Source: Teretinema zuelzerae
GTDB taxonomy: Bacteria; Spirochaetota; Spirochaetia; Treponematales; Treponemataceae
Direction: 5' to 3'
Assembly: GCF_021021555.1 (NCBI RefSeq)
Contig: NZ_JAINWA010000003.1
Span: 620,001-684,000 of the forward strand
DNA: 64,000 nt
The position numbers were made by a program, and so were the translations under genes. Each line of letters starts with the position of its first letter. Positions within the stretch are counted from its first letter, which is position 1. The notes under the pieces are model-generated. The model did not search any database. It saw only the letters and a list, made by a program, of their open reading frames with translations, and was not told the DNA's origin. Below are positions 44,028 through 51,749 of this stretch, one piece after another.

Positions 44028-44054
44028 AGTACTATGTCTGTAATAGTATTATGA
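44024..44054. promoter_or_regulatory. PadR operator candidate
   Basis: Inverted repeat TCATAGTACTAT - 7 nt - ATAGTATTATGA, 11 of 12 positions symmetric. The ATnnTACTAT type is common for PadR sites. The left arm contains the padR start codon, and the right arm is 71 bp before the MFS start. Confidence 0.7.
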
Positions 44055-44088
44055 GACATTTTTTTTGTCAATCTTTTTTAGTACACTC

Positions 44089-44118
44089 TTGCCCCGAACG
44101 ACGCCGACACCGTATATT
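44089..44118 (+). promoter_or_regulatory. Promoter of MFS gene
   Basis: TTGCCC (44089-44094), 18-bp spacer, TATATT (44113-44118). The -10 ends 6 nt before ATG 44125, leaving no room for an untranslated leader. Confidence 0.5.
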
Positions 44119-44124
44119 CCGTCT

Positions 44125-45357
44125 ATGGAATCATGGAAACGCAAAACGGCATTTTTTCTGGCCGGCCAAACCGTATCCCTTTTCGGTTCGTCCCTTGTTC
44201 AGTATGCCCTGCTATGGCATCTCACCCTTGAGACCCGCTCGGGAGCCGTGATGACCGGATACATCATCTGCGGTTTTCTTCCCGGACTTGTCCTTTCGCC
44301 CTTCGCCGGCGTGTGGGCGGACCGGTACGACCGAAAAAAGCTCATCGTTCTGGCAGACGCCTTCATAGCCCTGGTAACCCTCGCCGCCGCCGTAGCCCTC
44401 TTTTCCGGCGCTCCCGAGATTCCGCTTTTCTTCGCGATGGCGGCCCTCCGGTCTGCGGGAGGAGCGGTGCACCAGCCCTGCGTCGGAGCCTTTCTGCCGT
44501 CCCTGGTTCCTGAAGAACAGCTCACTCGGGTGAACGGCATAAACGGCGGCATTCAGAGCGCGCTCATGATAGCATCCCCGATGGCGGCCGGCGCCCTCCT
44601 CGGCTTCATGCCGGTGTCGGCGATTTTCTTCATCGACGTTTTTACCGCGCTCATAGCCATCGCGATTCTGGCCTTTCTGGTTCCCTCTACCCATCCTCAA
44701 ACCGGCGCGGAGGCGCCCTCCGGAGGCTATATCGAAGAAATAGCCGCAGGCATGAAATATATACGCGATCACCGGTTTTTGAAGGAATTATTCATTTACA
44801 TCGGGATTCTCTACGTGCTGGTGTCTCCGGCCGCTTTTCTCACCCCCCTGCAGACGGCGCGCAGCTTCGGGCCGGAATACTGGCGGCTGACGGCGATAGA
44901 AATAGCGTTTTCTCTCGGGATGCTGCTGGGAGGAGCGGGGATCGCAATGTATCCGGGACCGAAAAACCGAATGAAAACCATTCTAGCCGCGAACGCCGTA
45001 ATGGCCGCTTGCACTATCGGCCTCGCGTTAAGCCCCGTGCTTCCCCCTGCCGCCTCATTTTCCGTCTATCTCGGTTTCATGGGTCTGTTCGGCGTGAGCA
45101 TGCCGTTTCTCAACACGCCCTCTACGGTGCTGATCCAGGAACATGTAGACAACGCCTATCTGGGAAGAGTATTCGCGGTGTTCGGAATCCTCTCGGGTTC
45201 GCTCATGCCGCTGGCCATGCTGGTGTTCGGCCCGCTTTCGGACGCCCTCAAACTAGAACCGATCCTCGCCGCGACGGGCGCCGCCATGTTCATCCTCGTT
45301 CTTCTGGTTCCGTTGAACCGCCGGCTCAGAAATCCCGCTTCAGCGGAAGAGCGCTGA
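44125..45357 (+). CDS. MFS transporter, drug/macrolide-efflux type
   Basis: A 410-residue, 12-helix major-facilitator protein of the MefA/enterobactin-exporter-like group. The loop 2-3 signature reads GVWADRYDRKKLIVLAD. No substrate-specific residue set can be named. ATG 44125 (MESWKRKTAFF) is chosen because the predicted -10 is 6 nt upstream; a TTG-led extension to 44065 has no support. Divergent from padR with the PadR operator in between, so it may be induced together with the operon. Confidence 0.88.
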   Translation: MESWKRKTAFFLAGQTVSLFGSSLVQYALLWHLTLETRSGAVMTGYIICGFLPGLVLSPFAGVWADRYDRKKLIVLADAFIALVTLAAAVALFSGAPEIPLFFAMAALRSAGGAVHQPCVGAFLPSLVPEEQLTRVNGINGGIQSALMIASPMAAGALLGFMPVSAIFFIDVFTALIAIAILAFLVPSTHPQTGAEAPSGGYIEEIAAGMKYIRDHRFLKELFIYIGILYVLVSPAAFLTPLQTARSFGPEYWRLTAIEIAFSLGMLLGGAGIAMYPGPKNRMKTILAANAVMAACTIGLALSPVLPPAASFSVYLGFMGLFGVSMPFLNTPSTVLIQEHVDNAYLGRVFAVFGILSGSLMPLAMLVFGPLSDALKLEPILAATGAAMFILVLLVPLNRRLRNPASAEER

Positions 45358-45431
45358 TTCGCCGGCCGCTCTGGAATTGAAATAACCCGGTCCCCGTGCA
45401 AAGCACTGGTTTTTTTACTATACTCGAAATG

Positions 45432-46508
45432 ATGAACGCAAAAAACGATCTTGCCCGCGAATTGGAAACGCTCCGATCAGCCCATAACTATCGCGCCTTC
45501 ATGGCCTTAAGCGGAATGCTTTTCCTCAGCTGCGCTCTATTTCTCGGCCAGCATCTCGTCATGCCCGACTCCTACCCCGAGGACTGGATTCCCCGATTGT
45601 ACGTAACGCTCTACGCGGGATCCATGGTCTTCGCTCTGGTTTTCAGCGCGCTTTTATACCTCGCCAGAAAAAAAGATTCGCGGACTCTCATACTCGCTCT
45701 ATCGTTCGTCTTTTCCTTTCTTGCAGTTTCGCTCGGCCTTGCCTTAAGCTTTCTGGATTATCAATACTCGGATAATTTAACAGCCGTGTACATCGCGTCG
45801 ATCGGAATCTCGGTGATGCTGAGCGCGCCGTACATCCTTCACCTCATTCTGCAGCTTTGGCTCGTTGCATGTTCAAGCGCGGTCTACTTTCTATTCTTGA
45901 AGGACACAGCCAATCCCAGCCTCATGATGTCGTTCATCTTCCTCGGAGGTTTAAGCCTCGCCTTCGGCTATTACACCGAGCGGAGCCGATGGAAGACGAA
46001 TCTTGCGACCATTCAACTGAAGGCCCTGACTCTTCACGATCAGATGACCGGCGCCTACAACCGCATATTCCTGAACGAGTATATGACGAAGCTGCTGGAC
46101 GCCAAACATCGATACGGAACGCCCCTGTCGTGCATACTTATCGACGTCGACCATTTTAAATCGGTGAACGACACTCACGGACACCTGGCGGGCGACAGGG
46201 TGCTTGTCGAACTGGTTCGCCGCCTGAGAGATACCGTCCGCAGCGCGGATATAGTGGCTCGCATGGGCGGCGAGGAATTCCTCATCGTTCTCCCCCAGAC
46301 TACGCTCGACAAGGCCCTCGTCGTCGCGAACAAGCTTCGCCTTGCCGTAGAACAGACGCCCATAGCGAATCTGTCGATCACCGTGAGCGCGGGAGCGGCG
46401 GAAATAGACGATTCGGAAACCTTCGAATCGGCCTTCCACCGCTGCGACGAAGCCCTCTACCGCGCGAAAAAATCGGGCCGAAACCGGGTCGAGGCGAGCA
46501 TACTGTAA
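45432..46508 (+). CDS. Diguanylate cyclase (GGDEF) with six-helix membrane sensor
   Basis: A 358-residue enzyme making cyclic di-GMP from two GTP. Six predicted helices fill residues 22-185, with no long periplasmic loop, then a complete GGDEF domain: DQMTGAYNR, DVDHFKSVNDTHGH, and active-site GGEEF. The inhibitory I-site RSAD lies five residues before it, so product feedback is likely. Of the two adjacent ATGs, 45432 is 7 nt after TATACT (45419-45424), 45429 is 4 nt. It is followed by an HD-GYP phosphodiesterase on the same strand. Confidence 0.92.
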   Translation: MNAKNDLARELETLRSAHNYRAFMALSGMLFLSCALFLGQHLVMPDSYPEDWIPRLYVTLYAGSMVFALVFSALLYLARKKDSRTLILALSFVFSFLAVSLGLALSFLDYQYSDNLTAVYIASIGISVMLSAPYILHLILQLWLVACSSAVYFLFLKDTANPSLMMSFIFLGGLSLAFGYYTERSRWKTNLATIQLKALTLHDQMTGAYNRIFLNEYMTKLLDAKHRYGTPLSCILIDVDHFKSVNDTHGHLAGDRVLVELVRRLRDTVRSADIVARMGGEEFLIVLPQTTLDKALVVANKLRLAVEQTPIANLSITVSAGAAEIDDSETFESAFHRCDEALYRAKKSGRNRVEASIL

Positions 46509-46573
46509 AAATACGTAAACTGCCGGAGACTCTCCTGTACAGAACGCTTTACTCCCCGTATACTATGACGGCT

Positions 46574-48343
46574 ATGTTCATGATGCACCGCCGGATGAAA
46601 TCGCCATCACTGAAAAAACAAAACGACCTCATGTTCAGCATAACCTTGAGCGTTTCTCTCTTTCTCGTTATTACAATATGTTCCGTAGTAGCAAGCTACT
46701 TTTATCTCGAAGAAATCGGAAACCAATCTGATTCAATCATGCGGGAGGTAAACTCCCTTGCGATAGAACTGCAGAAAACGCCCGCCTACGCGGGGGAAAC
46801 TACGAAAGAGGCCTGGAAAAGGGTCGTTCAACGACAGGAGGAAGCCTCCCGATTTTTCCGTTTCCGCGCTGTTTTAAGCGAACCCCGTTTCACGAACGCT
46901 CTCGAAGGAGAGCAATATCGCCTCGAAATGCGTGCCTTCGCCTCGAGAATCAGCTTTAACCGCGGCAAGATATTCCAATGGAACCAGATCATCAATCTGG
47001 TGCTCCTTGCAATTTCCTTTTCCGGCATCGTGTTCCAGCTCACCCTCGTCGCTTTGAACCGGAGATCGCTGAAAACCTTTCTTTCCGCGATGGAGCAGGG
47101 AATCTCGTCGATAGACGACCTGTTGCAGTTCAAACGGATACAACGGAGCGAACATCCCGGTGAGCGCTTTCCGGAGCTCATAGATCTGTTCACGCGCATC
47201 GACCGGGTTACCGCCCTCATCAATCTCGATCACGACATGGGGCGGCTGTCCGGTCTCGGGAATATGGATTTTCTGGTCGACGGCCTTTCTGAGACGATCA
47301 ATCAGTTCATGCCCTGCCAGCGCCTGGCCCTCGCCTTCAGAACCTCGAATTCGGTCATCACCGCGGAAACGGTGAAAGCGGACTATTCCGACCTCCACCT
47401 CGTGCCGGGCCATTCCGAAAGAATAGACGCAGGGTCCCTGCATCAGATAGCGGAACACAGGACCCCCCGGATCATCAATAATCTTCCGGAGTACGCCCAC
47501 ACGCGCGAAGTATCGGTTGCCACGAAGCTTCTGCTGAAAGAGGGAATATTCTCCAGCGTTACGGCGCCGCTCGTCTTCCGTGATAAATGCGTCGGCTTCA
47601 TTTTTGTTTCTACGCGCGAAAATATCGAGTATCACAGCGATCACGCCCGGGAATTGGCGCGCATCGCGTCGGCGGTGAGCCATACCCTGTACACGGAGTT
47701 CCTCTTTCAGGAAACGGTTGCCGAAACGACGCGGGCCTTCGTATCCCTCATGAGCGAGAAGGACAATGAAACAAGCCAGCACCTGGTCAGGATGGCGCGG
47801 TATTCGTTCATCGTGGCCCGCAAATATAATCAGACGGTGCGGCGCCTTGAACCCGCTCTGCTGCGCGAGATTCTCTGGTTCGCACCCCTGCACGACATCG
47901 GTAAAATCGGAATCACCGATCTGATTCTGCACAAAACCGGGCCGCTCACCGACGATGAAAGAAAAACGATGCAAACCCATGTGTTCATCGGAGAACGGGT
48001 GCTCCGGGAGATGGACGCCAGTTTGAAGCAAGTACTCTCCGAATCCCTTCTGAAAACCGCGATCGAGATAATCGGCGGCCACCATGAAAAATTCGACGGT
48101 TCAGGATATCCGCGCAGACTTGCGGGAGAGAATATACCGCTCGCCGGAAGAATCGTGGCCGCTGCCGACGTATTCGACGCCCTCACCTCGAAGCGGCCCT
48201 ATAAGGATGCTTGGCCGGTAGAAAAGGCGGTGTCGTGGATGAAAAACTCGATGCCGGGACATTTCGATCCCGAGGTGTTCGGCTGTCTGGAATCCTCTAT
48301 AGAAGATATTCTGACGGTCTACGAAGAGCTCAAGGAAGTGTAG
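46574..48343 (+). CDS. HD-GYP cyclic-di-GMP phosphodiesterase with membrane and GAF-like domains
   Basis: About 589 residues. Two membrane helices (near residues 25-45 and 140-160) bracket a small sensor region. A GAF-like domain (about 225-375) and an HD-GYP domain follow: HDIGKIGI, HHEKFDGSGYP and RIVAAADVFDALTSKRPYK are all intact, so phosphodiesterase activity is likely. The start is uncertain: ATG 46565 directly abuts TATACT (46559-46564), so ATG 46574 or 46580 is more plausible. It pairs with the diguanylate cyclase just upstream; opposing enzymes may tune a local c-di-GMP pool. Its 3' end overlaps the convergent cNMP gene by 14 bp. Confidence 0.9.
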   Translation: MFMMHRRMKSPSLKKQNDLMFSITLSVSLFLVITICSVVASYFYLEEIGNQSDSIMREVNSLAIELQKTPAYAGETTKEAWKRVVQRQEEASRFFRFRAVLSEPRFTNALEGEQYRLEMRAFASRISFNRGKIFQWNQIINLVLLAISFSGIVFQLTLVALNRRSLKTFLSAMEQGISSIDDLLQFKRIQRSEHPGERFPELIDLFTRIDRVTALINLDHDMGRLSGLGNMDFLVDGLSETINQFMPCQRLALAFRTSNSVITAETVKADYSDLHLVPGHSERIDAGSLHQIAEHRTPRIINNLPEYAHTREVSVATKLLLKEGIFSSVTAPLVFRDKCVGFIFVSTRENIEYHSDHARELARIASAVSHTLYTEFLFQETVAETTRAFVSLMSEKDNETSQHLVRMARYSFIVARKYNQTVRRLEPALLREILWFAPLHDIGKIGITDLILHKTGPLTDDERKTMQTHVFIGERVLREMDASLKQVLSESLLKTAIEIIGGHHEKFDGSGYPRRLAGENIPLAGRIVAAADVFDALTSKRPYKDAWPVEKAVSWMKNSMPGHFDPEVFGCLESSIEDILTVYEELKEV

Positions 48344-48776
48344 ACGGGGTTTCTCCGCAGGCAAGCTCGTCCATGCGCCTGAGCCTGCGGGCCAGATCGC
48401 GCGCGAGATTCATCATGAACACCGAATACAGCCGCGTATCCAGCTTATAGAGGGCGTACAATCCGGCGTGGCTGAGGCAGGCGGCTGTTGCCGGTTCGAG
48501 AGCGGCGATGGTCGCGGCGGAAGGGCGGGTGTCCAGCATTTCGATTTCGCCGAAGCTGTCTCCCTCCCGGAAGTCGATCAGAACAAGGCCCCGGCGGGTG
48601 ACGCGAACCGAGCCCGAGAGCAGGAAGAAAATCTGATTGTTCGGTTCGCCCTCGGTAAGAAGGAGATCGCCGGCGGCAAACGATTTCGGCTCGAACAGAT
48701 GCGCGACCTTCGCAAGATCGTCTTGCGAAAAACCGCCGAACAGCGAATGTCTGTTGAAACCCGAAGCATCGATCAT
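48330..48776 (-). CDS. Stand-alone cyclic-nucleotide-binding-domain protein
   Basis: A 148-residue protein made of one cNMP-binding beta-roll: LLTEGEPNNQIFFLLSGSV, then the phosphate-binding cassette FGEIEMLDTRPSAATIAA, which has the Glu and Arg-Pro-Ser-Ala pattern expected for cAMP/cGMP binding. Two C-terminal helices follow but no DNA-binding domain. It may act through protein partners. ATG 48776 is chosen because the frame upstream of it contains the promoter (TTGACA) and a hairpin. Confidence 0.85.
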   Translation of the reverse strand: MIDASGFNRHSLFGGFSQDDLAKVAHLFEPKSFAAGDLLLTEGEPNNQIFFLLSGSVRVTRRGLVLIDFREGDSFGEIEMLDTRPSAATIAALEPATAACLSHAGLYALYKLDTRLYSVFMMNLARDLARRLRRMDELACGETPSTLP

Positions 48777-48783
48777 AGTTCTA

Positions 48784-48812
48784 AGAATCGGCCCGGAAGG
48801 GCCGATTGTCAA
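48784..48812 (-). promoter_or_regulatory. Promoter overlapping a perfect inverted repeat
   Basis: TTGACA (48812-48807), 17 bp, GATTCT (48789-48784), then 7 nt to ATG 48776. The spacer and -10 coincide with a perfect 9-bp inverted repeat AATCGGCCC / GGGCCGATT with a 4-nt loop (48786-48807). The same structure could terminate the gene upstream (stop at 48825) or be a repressor site. Confidence 0.55.
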
Positions 48813-48824
48813 GAAGCGCCGTTT

Positions 48825-49547
48825 CTAGCGTTTTTTTTCCTTCGTCAAACTTGAAAGCATCAAACTCCAAAAACACAGGGCTATGTTGAATAGCGGAATC
48901 TGAAGATTCGACGGCATCGCGTAGATGATGCTGACCATCGGAATCCACACGCCCCAAGTGGAAATGAGGATGGAGAGCACGCGGGGGCCGATGGACGACC
49001 ACAGCGCGCGGTCCGCAAGAGAAGCGGGGCGGAAGGAGTTTTCAAGCCACCAGTAGGCGAGAATCTGCGTCCAGGCGGCCCAGACGGGATTGTACACGAA
49101 CTGATCCATCAGCACCTTCGGAATGATCTTCGACGCTTCGGCACCGGCGCCGAACAGGATATCCTGGAAGCGATAGAAAAGATCCACCTCGACTCCCTTC
49201 CATGCCCAGAAAGCCGCGAGAAAGAGGCCTGCCTGCCAGGGACGCACCGGCCAGGACGACTGGCCGCTTTTGCGGTTCATCGCGGAGCGCCAGAAAAAAG
49301 GAATCAGGCCGCCGAAAATCGCGGTCGCGATCGCCGAATACAGAAATCCTCCGCGGGATTTCAGGGCTCCCAGGGTTTCCAGAGCGTCGGTGACGGGAGA
49401 AAAGAAATAATACCCGAGGACGACGGCCATGGCGACGAGCCACAAAACAAGGCCTGGAAGAGCGTTTTCGCGGGCTGACGAGAGTCCGGCGCGGAGAGCC
49501 GCTGAAAGGGAAAGACGGGGTGTCGGGAGCGAATCGGTTTCATTCAT
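48825..49547 (-). CDS. Mpv17/PMP22-like membrane protein
   Basis: A 240-residue membrane protein with four or more helices. The second half shows the order of segments seen in Mpv17/PMP22 proteins: KVLMDQFVYNPVWAAWTQ, then the STWGVWIPMVSIIYAMP segment and PLFNIALCFWSLMLSSL at the end. In eukaryotes these are small channel-like proteins of organelle membranes; bacterial members are few and uncharacterised. Start ATG 49547 (MNETDS) is tentative, with 49556 as alternative. The call rests on motif resemblance only. Confidence 0.5.
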   Translation of the reverse strand: MNETDSLPTPRLSLSAALRAGLSSARENALPGLVLWLVAMAVVLGYYFFSPVTDALETLGALKSRGGFLYSAIATAIFGGLIPFFWRSAMNRKSGQSSWPVRPWQAGLFLAAFWAWKGVEVDLFYRFQDILFGAGAEASKIIPKVLMDQFVYNPVWAAWTQILAYWWLENSFRPASLADRALWSSIGPRVLSILISTWGVWIPMVSIIYAMPSNLQIPLFNIALCFWSLMLSSLTKEKKR

Positions 49548-49617
49548 GATGCGCATCAGTAAACTAAAAAAAACGATTCTAGACAAGATCAACGGGACTG
49601 TATCGGTTTTTACAGGA

Positions 49618-49657
49618 ATAAAAAAACCGCGTACAAGAGCGATGCTCGTACGCGGTT
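49618..49657 (-). terminator. Rho-independent terminator of efp
   Basis: Perfect 10-bp stem AACCGCGTAC / GTACGCGGTT (49625-49634 with 49648-49657) with an inner GAGC/GCTC pairing, followed on the minus strand by seven T residues. It ends the serpin-earP-efp transcript. Confidence 0.85.
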
Positions 49658-49702
49658 ATCAAGAGCCGCCGGATGGTTCCCGGGAACCGGGAGGCTCTCC
49701 GA

Positions 49703-50272
49703 TCATGACTTGGCGCGCTCGGAGAACGATCCGTCCCGAGTGTCGAGAAGAATGCGGGTACCCATTTCGCAGAACAGGGGAACCTGGACTTCGTAGCCGG
49801 TGTCGAGGGTGGCGGGCTTGGAAGCCTTTCCGGAAGTGTCGCCGCGGATGCCGGGTTCGCAATAGGTGATCTCGCGCTCGACCAGGATGGGGAGGCTTAC
49901 GCCGACGGGCTTTCCGTTATAGAAAGTCAGTTCGACGATGAACTCGTCGCCGTCTTTGATGTAGTTCGCGTTGTCGCCCAGGTCTTCCTTGGAAATTTCG
50001 AACTGTTCGTAGGTTTCTTCGTCCATGAAGACATAGTTATCGCCGTCGAGGTAGGACAGTTTTACCTTGTGAAGCTCAAGATCCGCTTCCTGGAATTTCT
50101 CGCTTGAGTCGAAACCGACGTCCATCGTCTGGCCGCTGACGATATTCTTGATTCTCAGGCGATACACCATCGAACCGCGGCCGCTTTTGTTGCCCAGCAT
50201 GCGCTGGACGATCATGGGGTCATTTCCGTTCATGAAAACGGTGCCGACCCGTAATTGGGAAGCTGCTAACAT
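49703..50272 (-). CDS. efp: Translation elongation factor P
   Basis: Relieves ribosome stalling at polyproline. 189 residues with the three-barrel EF-P layout and the C-terminal signature segment KPATLDTGYEVQVPLFCEMG. The domain I loop tip reads NKSGRGSM, placing arginine at position 32, the residue that EarP rhamnosylates; lysine-type EF-P would have K here. The earP gene sits directly upstream on the same strand (49-bp gap), which supports this modification route. Confidence 0.97.
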   Translation of the reverse strand: MLAASQLRVGTVFMNGNDPMIVQRMLGNKSGRGSMVYRLRIKNIVSGQTMDVGFDSSEKFQEADLELHKVKLSYLDGDNYVFMDEETYEQFEISKEDLGDNANYIKDGDEFIVELTFYNGKPVGVSLPILVEREITYCEPGIRGDTSGKASKPATLDTGYEVQVPLFCEMGTRILLDTRDGSFSERAKS

Positions 50273-50321
50273 GTTACACTCTCAAAAAATTGCTCTATGC
50301 CGCACAGGACGGCCATTGATT

Positions 50322-51749
50322 CTAACCTGAATCGAGGAAAAAAGTCAGCAGGTTGGCCGCCAGATTTCCGGTTTTTCCCGCTTCCGCAGCCATTTTACGG
50401 AACGATTCGCTTAAACTCCGGCCGCAATCCGGTTCGGAAACCGCGCAGGATCTGAAAAACCTGATCAAATCCTCCTCCCCGGGAACCGCCGCGTTAAAAT
50501 CCCATAGAATTCTCTCCCACAACGCAAAGTCGGCTGTAGCGAAAAAGGGGCGGGCAAAGTCGAGAAATGCTTTAATCTTGGCATGATGGCCGTCTCCGCC
50601 GAACGGGTAACACTCCCAGACAAAGGGTTTCCCCGACAATATCGCGCGCGACCAGCTCTCCTCGCCCCGCACGATCAACAGGTCCGCCGAATCGAAAACC
50701 GAATCCCATTCGAGCTGGGGAAGCATGGGAAGTTCTTCGACCGGGAAGGGACGGCCCGAACTGTTCCATGCGTCGAGAAAGGGCGAAGCGCTTCGCCCCG
50801 CCGCGAGAAGAACGCGCACCGGCCGATCGGCGTGAAAGGCCTTCAAGGCCGACGCAAGCGAAGAAAAGTCGTGCTCGTAGCTGAATAATAGAATTCTGAA
50901 CTCGCTGCCGCCCGCGTGCAAGCTGCCGTCGGCGTGCAAGCTGCCGCCGGCGTGCAAGCTGCCGTCGGCGTGCGTTCTGCCGCCGACGTGCAAGCTGCTG
51001 TCGGCGTGCAAGCTGCCGTCGGCGTACAAGCTGCCGTCGGCGTGCAAGCTGCCGCCGGCGTGCAAGCTTCCGCCGGCGTACAAGCTGCCGTCGGCCTGCA
51101 AGCTGCCGTCGGCGTGCAAGCTGCCGTCGGCGTGCAAGCTGCCGCCCGCGTGAGATCTGCCGCCCGCGTGCAAGCTGCCGCCTCCGTGAAAGTCGTCCTC
51201 GCTGCGAGGCGCGCTTTCCTCCGAAGGCAGAAGCCCGCCGGTTCCGCTGATGAAACCGGGCATGAACACGTATTTGCGAACTTGAGGAGACCGCGTGAGA
51301 GACGGCAAAAGATGGAAATCCCGCGCCCAGCTCTCGGCGGTTAGGTACTCGAGATTCAGCAGCACGCGAATGCCGTCGTCATCTGCATCGAACAGTATTT
51401 CCTCGAACCACTCGGGCCTTCCGCACGCGTAGCACTCCAGAATATAGCGCGGCCGCCGGGCGCTGAACTCTGCCAAAGCCTCGGGACCCGGATCGTTCCA
51501 GGATGCGACTAGCCAATCGGGAGAGCCGGAGTCAGGCGCCGGGACAGTCTGGAAACCGAACCCTGCGCGAACAGCCGGATAGAGAGCTGAAAAAGCCGCG
51601 AGATCGTCCACTATCAATCTGAGACGGAGCGGATCGCCGGCGCCGCCGGGAGTTCCTGAGCGGGCGCGGCACAACGCGCGGGAGAGCCGGTATACGAAGC
51701 CGATATCGCCGAGATTGTCGACTACGGAGCAGAGAATATCAATCGTCAC
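50322..51749 (-). CDS. earP: EF-P arginine rhamnosyltransferase with a hexapeptide-repeat insertion
   Basis: Transfers rhamnose from dTDP-rhamnose to Arg32 of EF-P. GT-B enzyme of 475 residues; typical EarP is about 375-385. The N-terminal catalytic segment VDNLGDIGFVYRL carries D11 and D15, and the C-terminal nucleotide site VRGEESWSRA and WECYPFGGDGH is intact. The excess is a block of 15 hexapeptides (GGSLHA/DGSLHA) at residues about 189-283, between the two Rossmann domains, encoded by a tandem array. Start is GTG 51749, overlapping the serpin 3' end by 11 bp. Core motifs argue that the enzyme still works with the insert as a surface loop. Confidence 0.92.
   Translation of the reverse strand: MTIDILCSVVDNLGDIGFVYRLSRALCRARSGTPGGAGDPLRLRLIVDDLAAFSALYPAVRAGFGFQTVPAPDSGSPDWLVASWNDPGPEALAEFSARRPRYILECYACGRPEWFEEILFDADDDGIRVLLNLEYLTAESWARDFHLLPSLTRSPQVRKYVFMPGFISGTGGLLPSEESAPRSEDDFHGGGSLHAGGRSHAGGSLHADGSLHADGSLQADGSLYAGGSLHAGGSLHADGSLYADGSLHADSSLHVGGRTHADGSLHAGGSLHADGSLHAGGSEFRILLFSYEHDFSSLASALKAFHADRPVRVLLAAGRSASPFLDAWNSSGRPFPVEELPMLPQLEWDSVFDSADLLIVRGEESWSRAILSGKPFVWECYPFGGDGHHAKIKAFLDFARPFFATADFALWERILWDFNAAVPGEEDLIRFFRSCAVSEPDCGRSLSESFRKMAAEAGKTGNLAANLLTFFLDSG
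50912..51192 (-). repeat. In-frame 18-bp tandem array inside earP
   Basis: About 15 copies of an 18-bp unit (minus strand GCAGCTTGCACGCCGACG and variants) encoding GGSLHA or DGSLHA. Units containing GGCAGCTTGCACGCGGGC match 16 to 17 positions of the 19-bp units of the intergenic array at 9377. Here the period is 18, which keeps the reading frame. Confidence 0.9.
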
